Translations under genes and position numbers: made by a program | Notes under the pieces: model-generated | The model's database searches: none | What the model was told of the DNA's origin: nothing | Seen by the model: the letters and a program-made list of their open reading frames with translations, nothing else | In this document: piece by piece, positions 59,727 to 64,000 of the stretch | How positions within the stretch are numbered: position 1 is the first letter of the stretch | How the letters are laid out: each line of letters begins with the position of its first letter | Assembly (NCBI RefSeq): GCF_000027145.1 | Contig: NC_013891.1 | Coordinates: 1,488,001 to 1,552,000, forward strand | Direction: 5' to 3' | From: Listeria seeligeri serovar 1/2b str. SLCC3954 | GTDB lineage: Bacteria; Bacillota; Bacilli; Lactobacillales; Listeriaceae | DNA length: 64,000 nucleotides

Positions 59727-60866
59727 TTATTTCACCACTTTATTTAGATTTTCAATAATTTCTTGCAGTTTTTGAATAAAAATTTCTGCCTCAGACATGC
59801 GATTTTCATATGATAAACTCACTCTGACCGCGCCTGTTGCTTCTTCATCTGTTACACCCATCGCTTTTAACGTACTACTCGCTAATTTTTGTTTAGAGGA
59901 GCAAGCACTTGTTGTGGAAATGTAAATATCTTCTTTTTCAAGGGCATGGACGAGAATTTCTCCACGGTGCCCTTTAGCAGAAAAACACACGATATGAGGT
60001 GCAGCAACTGCTTTTTTAGTATGAACAGTCATATCCGGCATGTCCGCAATCTCACTCAACAAAAAATCTCGAATGGCAATTAATTTAGCTTGTTGTTGCT
60101 CCTGTTCTAATGTTAGTCGAAGTGCTTTCGCCAGTGCTACGGCTCCAGCTAAGTTTTCCGTCCCACTCCGGTAACCCATCTCCTGACCTCCGCCACTCAT
60201 CTCGGGAAGCAAATGGACGTTTTTTCGTTTAAAAAGTACGCCCGTTCCCCGTAAAGCATGAAATTTATGGCCAGAAACTGTAAGCAAGTCGATTGAATGG
60301 TCCTTTATCATTACCGGAATTTTACCAATACCTTGAACAAAATCCACATGAAAAAAAGTATGTTCTCGTCCAGCTAGTAATTGACCGATTTCATGAAGTG
60401 GTTGAATGCTCCCTACTTCATTATTCACACCCATAATCGACACTAAAATGGTTTCTTCTGTAAGCGCCCGCTCTAATTCACTTAGCATAATGACGCCGTT
60501 TTTATCGACATTTAAATAAGTTATTCTAAAGCCAGCTTCGGCGAGTTCTTCCATCACAAGTCGAACAGATGGATGCTCGATGCTAGAGGTAATAATGTGT
60601 TTGCCACGGTTTTGATAACTATAAGCAAGTCCTTTGATTGCCAAGTTATTTCCCTCGGTACCGCCAGATGTAAAAATCACTTCTTCTGGTAAAACTTTTA
60701 ACATCGTGGCAATTTGCTTTCTTGAGGCATCCAGTAATTCTTTTGACTTGGCACCAAAACGATGTAGCGAAGAAGGATTGGCAAAATAAGTACTTGCAAC
60801 CTTCGTATATGTTTCAAGCACGGCATTATTTGGCTTAGTTGTCGCGCTGTTATCGAAATAAATCAT
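59727..60866 (-). CDS. NifS/IscS-like cysteine desulfurase (ThiI partner)
   Basis: PLP enzyme that takes sulfur from cysteine as persulfide. PLP lysine Lys201 in VSGHKFHALRGTG, active Cys322 in STTSACSSKQKL, His98 in SSIEHPSV. 379 residues. Pairing with thiI (1-base gap) equals the Bacillus NifZ-ThiI pair that makes s4U. The ribosome binding site GGAGG is an unusually long 14 bases from the ATG, with no nearer in-frame start. Confidence 0.94.
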   Translation of the reverse strand: MIYFDNSATTKPNNAVLETYTKVASTYFANPSSLHRFGAKSKELLDASRKQIATMLKVLPEEVIFTSGGTEGNNLAIKGLAYSYQNRGKHIITSSIEHPSVRLVMEELAEAGFRITYLNVDKNGVIMLSELERALTEETILVSIMGVNNEVGSIQPLHEIGQLLAGREHTFFHVDFVQGIGKIPVMIKDHSIDLLTVSGHKFHALRGTGVLFKRKNVHLLPEMSGGGQEMGYRSGTENLAGAVALAKALRLTLEQEQQQAKLIAIRDFLLSEIADMPDMTVHTKKAVAAPHIVCFSAKGHRGEILVHALEKEDIYISTTSACSSKQKLASSTLKAMGVTDEEATGAVRVSLSYENRMSEAEIFIQKLQEIIENLNKVVK

Positions 60867-60902
60867 ACAAACTAGATTCTCCTCCCAAATATTCCACTTT
60901 TC

Positions 60903-60930
60903 ATTTTATCATAATTCCAACACATTCCAA
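60903..60930 (-). promoter_or_regulatory. Promoter of the NifS/thiI operon
   Basis: TTGGAA (60925-60930), 16 bases, TAAAAT (60903-60908) with extended TGA. Confidence 0.65.
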
Positions 60931-60943
60931 CTACTATTTTCAT

Positions 60944-60986
60944 AAAAAAACAGGTTTCCTATTATAGAAATAGAAATACCTGTTTT
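60944..60986 (-). terminator. ezrA terminator
   Basis: AAAACAGGT pairs with ACCTGTTTT, with inner pairing, followed by TTT on the minus strand. Confidence 0.85.
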
Positions 60987-60990
60987 AGGT

Positions 60991-62706
60991 TTATTCGATA
61001 TCATCGACACTAACTTTGGATTCATACGCTTTTTCCACTTTTTTGAATGCGCCTGTTTCCACTTTTTCAAGAGCCGTAACCGCAATTTCAAGTGCTTTTT
61101 TATATTGATAATCATTGTAAAAGTGATTTTCAGCTTGAACTAACTCGTTTGCCAGTTCTTGGTTGCGTAAGCGATAACGGTTCGCATATTGAATGACATG
61201 CTCGACTAAACGAACATTTTCCATCATTTCTTCTGCTTTTTCCGTCAAATGCGTTAAATCTTCTTCCGCAATTCGCCAATCTTGACTAACTGCTTTCATA
61301 TTTAAAGGCTTTTCTTCCAAACGTTTTTCAAGTGCGTCAATAGATTCGCCCATATGAGCACGTAACGATAAATACTCTTCTGGAAGTCCAGGCAAGCGTT
61401 CGCGTTCCATTTTACGATCTAAAGTAATAATTGCCCGACGCATACGTGCTGCATCATCACGAGCTTCTAATTCGTCCTTACGTAATGAACGTAATTCTTC
61501 GGCAAATTTGTCTTGTTCAGCACCAATCGTTATTAGCGCTGCATCAATTTCTTTCAACGTATCTTGTGCTGCCGAGTAAGCAATCTCTCCACTTGCAATC
61601 AGCGCTGTAAGTTGTTCAAAGTTTTCTTTTGCTTCACTTAACTTAGCACTAGTTTTCAAATAAACTGCTAAATCTTCTTCACCAACATGATAAGTTTGCT
61701 TCACTTCGGTAATTTGTTCAGCAAGTGCGTCGGACACCGCATTTTGGCGTTGCAACTTATCCGATGTAGGACTATGATTTTCTTTGACAAAATGACGCGC
61801 TTCTGCTTCATGTTCGAGTGTATCATAGAACAAGTCGATTTCAGTATGTAGCGCTTCTATTCCTTCTTCAGCAGCATCCAAATCAAGGTTGATAACATTT
61901 TGCTTCATTTTGTCCACTTGATTTCTCATTCGCGTAATTTCTTTATCCAGTTCCATTTGAGCTAAATAATAGCCTTTACGGACCATTTCTTCATAACCGG
62001 CACGCAGTTTATTTATTTCTTCTGGTAAAATAGTATCTGTCTCATGTAATAATGAAGGAATTCGTTCCATTTGTTCTTCGATAACCTTCATTTCTTTTTG
62101 GACGAGTAAGACGATTTCCCGTGCTTCTAAGTGGTCGCCTTGATCCGTTAATAAGTCATATTGATTGAGGCTATCAGCAAGTGTATCAAGTTTCGATTCG
62201 ACATAGCTAAGTGTATCCCCTAATTTAAATCCTCTTGTTAAAACTTCCCGGCGAAGCTCTGCAAATTTTTCTTTTGTCGTGCGGCTTTCTTTTGCATTCT
62301 TTTCTTCACTAATAAGTAATTCTTTTAAACCACCAAGAATTTGATCCATTTGTTTTTCAATGACAACAAGCATTTGTTCAATATCATTTTCAACATATGT
62401 AGCAGAGCGAAATTTATACCGGTCTGTATTCATCTCAGCTTCGAGTAGTACTTCCTCTAAATCAGGAAATAATCTTGTTTCAATTTCATCCCAAGACGAA
62501 CGCCAGGATTCAAAAAGCGCTTCTGTCTGACCAGTTAGTTTTAACTTTTTCACCTTCGTTAGTTCATCAATCACAGGTCGCTCTCTAAGCTTAATTTTCT
62601 TTTCTTCTAACTCGTTTATTCTTTGGTAATGTTTTCTTTTTAATATGTAGCCTGCACCAATGACTGCAATTACTACGATAATAAAGCCGATTAACATGTA
62701 GTACAT
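60991..62706 (-). CDS. ezrA: Septation ring regulator EzrA
   Basis: Membrane-anchored division protein that limits FtsZ ring formation and links it to wall synthesis. One N-terminal helix (about 4-23, MLIGFIIVVIAVIGAGYIL), then a long cytoplasmic coiled coil of spectrin-like repeats to the end. I start it at the ATG at 62706 (571 residues), 7 bases after GGGAGG; the longer frame crosses that site. C-terminal FtsZ-binding patch region YESKVSVDDIE. Monocistronic by its flanking signals. Confidence 0.96.
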   Translation of the reverse strand: MYYMLIGFIIVVIAVIGAGYILKRKHYQRINELEEKKIKLRERPVIDELTKVKKLKLTGQTEALFESWRSSWDEIETRLFPDLEEVLLEAEMNTDRYKFRSATYVENDIEQMLVVIEKQMDQILGGLKELLISEEKNAKESRTTKEKFAELRREVLTRGFKLGDTLSYVESKLDTLADSLNQYDLLTDQGDHLEAREIVLLVQKEMKVIEEQMERIPSLLHETDTILPEEINKLRAGYEEMVRKGYYLAQMELDKEITRMRNQVDKMKQNVINLDLDAAEEGIEALHTEIDLFYDTLEHEAEARHFVKENHSPTSDKLQRQNAVSDALAEQITEVKQTYHVGEEDLAVYLKTSAKLSEAKENFEQLTALIASGEIAYSAAQDTLKEIDAALITIGAEQDKFAEELRSLRKDELEARDDAARMRRAIITLDRKMERERLPGLPEEYLSLRAHMGESIDALEKRLEEKPLNMKAVSQDWRIAEEDLTHLTEKAEEMMENVRLVEHVIQYANRYRLRNQELANELVQAENHFYNDYQYKKALEIAVTALEKVETGAFKKVEKAYESKVSVDDIE

Positions 62707-62953
62707 CCAAAATCCTCCCATCAACGTCAACTTGTGAAAGAAAAACAGCCAATCTCATGCTGCCCATACATTTTTTCAATTATGTACATCTTTCCATATG
62801 TAGTATCATTTATTCTTCATTTTTAGCTAATTATACACATCTTATATTTTAACACGATTTGCCTAGAATTACTTGCGTTTAGCGAAAAAAAATTCAAAGC
62901 TCATCTATTTCATTCTTATCTAAAACAAAATTCCCGGAATCCCTTCTTGTTCA

Positions 62954-62962
62954 TGCTATACT
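62954..62962 (+). promoter_or_regulatory. msrC promoter (extended -10)
   Basis: TGCTATACT, TATACT at 62957-62962. About 36 bases before the ATG. Confidence 0.6.
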
Positions 62963-62998
62963 AAAGACATTATTTGAAAAGAAAAGTGGGGATAATTA

Positions 62999-63499
62999 AT
63001 GATTGAAATAACAAAAATGACTGGGACTAAAGAGGAAAATTACGCGCTTGCTTTAAAACAAGTACAAGCGATGATTGCTGGCGAACCTAATATAATCGCA
63101 AATTTAAGCAATGTTTCTTCTATATTAAATCAAGCGCTAACGAATATTAATTGGGTAGGCTTCTACTTATTCGAAAAAGAAACAAACCAGCTAGTCCTCG
63201 GTCCATTCCAAGGTTTACCTGCTTGTATCCGCATCCCACTTGGTAAAGGTGTATGTGGTTCTGCAGCAGCTAATCAAAAAACATACCTTGTGGAAGATGT
63301 TCATCAATTCCCTGGTCATATCGCTTGTGACGCGGCTTCCAACTCGGAAATCGTCCTACCAATTGTAAAAAATGAGCAGCTTATCGGTGTACTAGATATC
63401 GACAGCCCTTCCACTTCTCGCTTTGATGAGGTAGATCAATTATGGCTTGAAAAAATCCGTGATGCTATCGTTCATGAATTGCCTAATGAAATGAATTGA
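62999..63499 (+). CDS. msrC: Free methionine-(R)-sulfoxide reductase (GAF domain)
   Basis: Reduces free Met-R-sulfoxide with thioredoxin. Single GAF domain of 166 residues with three cysteines at 76, 86 and 110 (GLPACIRIP, GKGVCGSAA, GHIACDAAS). Their 10 and 24 residue spacing equals that of the E. coli enzyme, so all catalytic residues are present. VLDIDSPSTSRFDE is the family C-terminal signature. Lies directly upstream of the rpsD promoter. Confidence 0.94.
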   Translation: MIEITKMTGTKEENYALALKQVQAMIAGEPNIIANLSNVSSILNQALTNINWVGFYLFEKETNQLVLGPFQGLPACIRIPLGKGVCGSAAANQKTYLVEDVHQFPGHIACDAASNSEIVLPIVKNEQLIGVLDIDSPSTSRFDEVDQLWLEKIRDAIVHELPNEMN

Positions 63500-63525
63500 C
63501 AACAGCCTACTAACTATACTATACT
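63496..63525 (+). promoter_or_regulatory. rpsD promoter, overlapping the msrC stop
   Basis: TTGACA (63496-63501), 18 bases, TATACT (63520-63525). The msrC stop TGA lies inside the -35. Confidence 0.78.
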
Positions 63526-63534
63526 GGAAGATGT

Positions 63535-63709
63535 GTAAAATGCAGCTTGAGTAAAATGAATGAGTGTGTTGTTTACCCCCAGAGTAATTCTGTGGTATAT
63601 CGCGTAACCGGCGGCTGCTATGGTGATGGTATATGAAGGTAAACTGCCCTGATTTGGTTTTACGTCACGTTTGTTTTATACCAAAAACAAATAAAAGGAG
63701 GAGTCTCTT
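63535..63709 (+). promoter_or_regulatory. S4-type autoregulatory leader of rpsD
   Basis: A 5' leader of roughly 175 bases with several pairing elements, for example GTAACCGGCGGCTGC, GTAAACTGCC and TGATGGTATATGAAGG, ends at AAGGAGGAG before the ATG. Bacillus rpsD is repressed by S4 through a structured leader like this. The call rests on position and length; I did not fold it. Confidence 0.65.
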
Positions 63710-64000
63710 ATGGCTCGTTATACAGGTCCAAGCTGGAAAGTTTCCCGTCGTTTAGGAATTTCACTTTCTGGAACAGGTAAAGAATTAGAGCGTCGTCCGT
63801 ATGCTCCAGGTCAACACGGCCCAACTCAACGTAAAAAAATCTCAGAATATGGTTTGCAACAAGCTGAAAAGCAAAAATTGCGTCATATGTATGGATTAAC
63901 TGAACGTCAATTCAAAAACACGTTCAACAAAGCTGGTAAATTACAAGGTAAACATGGTGAGAACTTCATGATCTTACTAGAACAACGCCTTGATAACATC
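63710..64000 (+). CDS. rpsD: 30S ribosomal protein S4, 5' part only
   Basis: Primary 16S rRNA-binding protein of the small subunit and the likely repressor of its own leader. 97 codons are seen, starting [20 protein letters not shown] and including [16 protein letters not shown]. The N-terminal zinc cysteines of some S4 proteins are absent, so this is the C-minus (zinc-free) form. AAGGAGGAG lies 8 bases before the ATG. The start of the S4 RNA-binding domain is at the window edge. Confidence 0.97.
   Translation, partial: MARYTGPSWKVSRRLGISLSGTGKELERRPYAPGQHGPTQRKKISEYGLQQAEKQKLRHMYGLTERQFKNTFNKAGKLQGKHGENFMILLEQRLDNI

Noticed and set aside
62591-62779. 62-codon minus ORF overlapping the ezrA start
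   Set aside because: Out of frame with EzrA, no homologue recognised, and it covers the EzrA membrane helix codons.

Overview
The window is a stretch of low-GC Gram-positive core chromosome. Gene content and order match the Listeria region from glpF to rpsD (around lmo1539-lmo1596 in L. monocytogenes EGD-e numbering, from memory). I cannot decide the species from the sequence alone. Supporting signs are Bacillus-type gene order with the sporulation genes missing, strong AGGAGG ribosome binding sites, T-box leaders, an N-terminally extended L27 with its protease Prp, and a citrate branch without mdh. No phage, insertion sequence, CRISPR array, rRNA or tRNA gene is visible.

Layout, left to right. 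Almost all genes are on the minus strand. 1-312 is the 5' part of glpF behind an attenuator-like leader. 681-1629 is rplU-prp-rpmA behind an L21 leader. 1785-9178 holds RNase G, minCD, mreBCD, a 35-codon small ORF, radC and comC. 9393-13392 is valS-folC behind a Val T-box. 13710-18944 is the haem operon hemA-C-D-B-L. 19072-21684 holds ysxC and thrS (Thr T-box). 22037-28984 is the replication and repair group nrdR-dnaB-dnaI and polA-mutM-coaE. 29150-32051 is citZ-citC with a DUF441 membrane gene. 32212-37822 holds fxsA, pykA, pfkA and accDA. 38041-44469 holds dnaE, nrnA, ytoI and ytkL.

After 44632 the strands mix. The plus strand carries an M24 peptidase, a universal stress protein, nadK, msrC and rpsD. 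The minus strand carries ald, ytxK-ackA, tpx, sppA-yteJ, argCJBDF, the NifS/ThiI pair and ezrA. rpsD runs off the right edge behind an S4-type leader.

The genes are largely housekeeping: translation, cell shape and division, tetrapyrrole synthesis, replication start, lower glycolysis and pyruvate overflow, fatty acid initiation, arginine synthesis and oxidative repair. Control is mostly by RNA leaders (two T-boxes, L21, S4 and a probable GlpP-type glpF attenuator) plus likely CcpA, ArgR and SigB sites.

I found no convincing undescribed multi-gene system. The best leads are a cysteine-free DnaI that has lost the zinc site of the Bacillus loader, a 35-codon membrane ORF between radC and mreB, the multidomain YtoI-like protein beside NrnA, a palindrome between the -35 and -10 of hemA, and a conserved-looking methylase-like gene overlapping ackA. 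Where an upstream in-frame start lacked a ribosome binding site I moved the start and said so.
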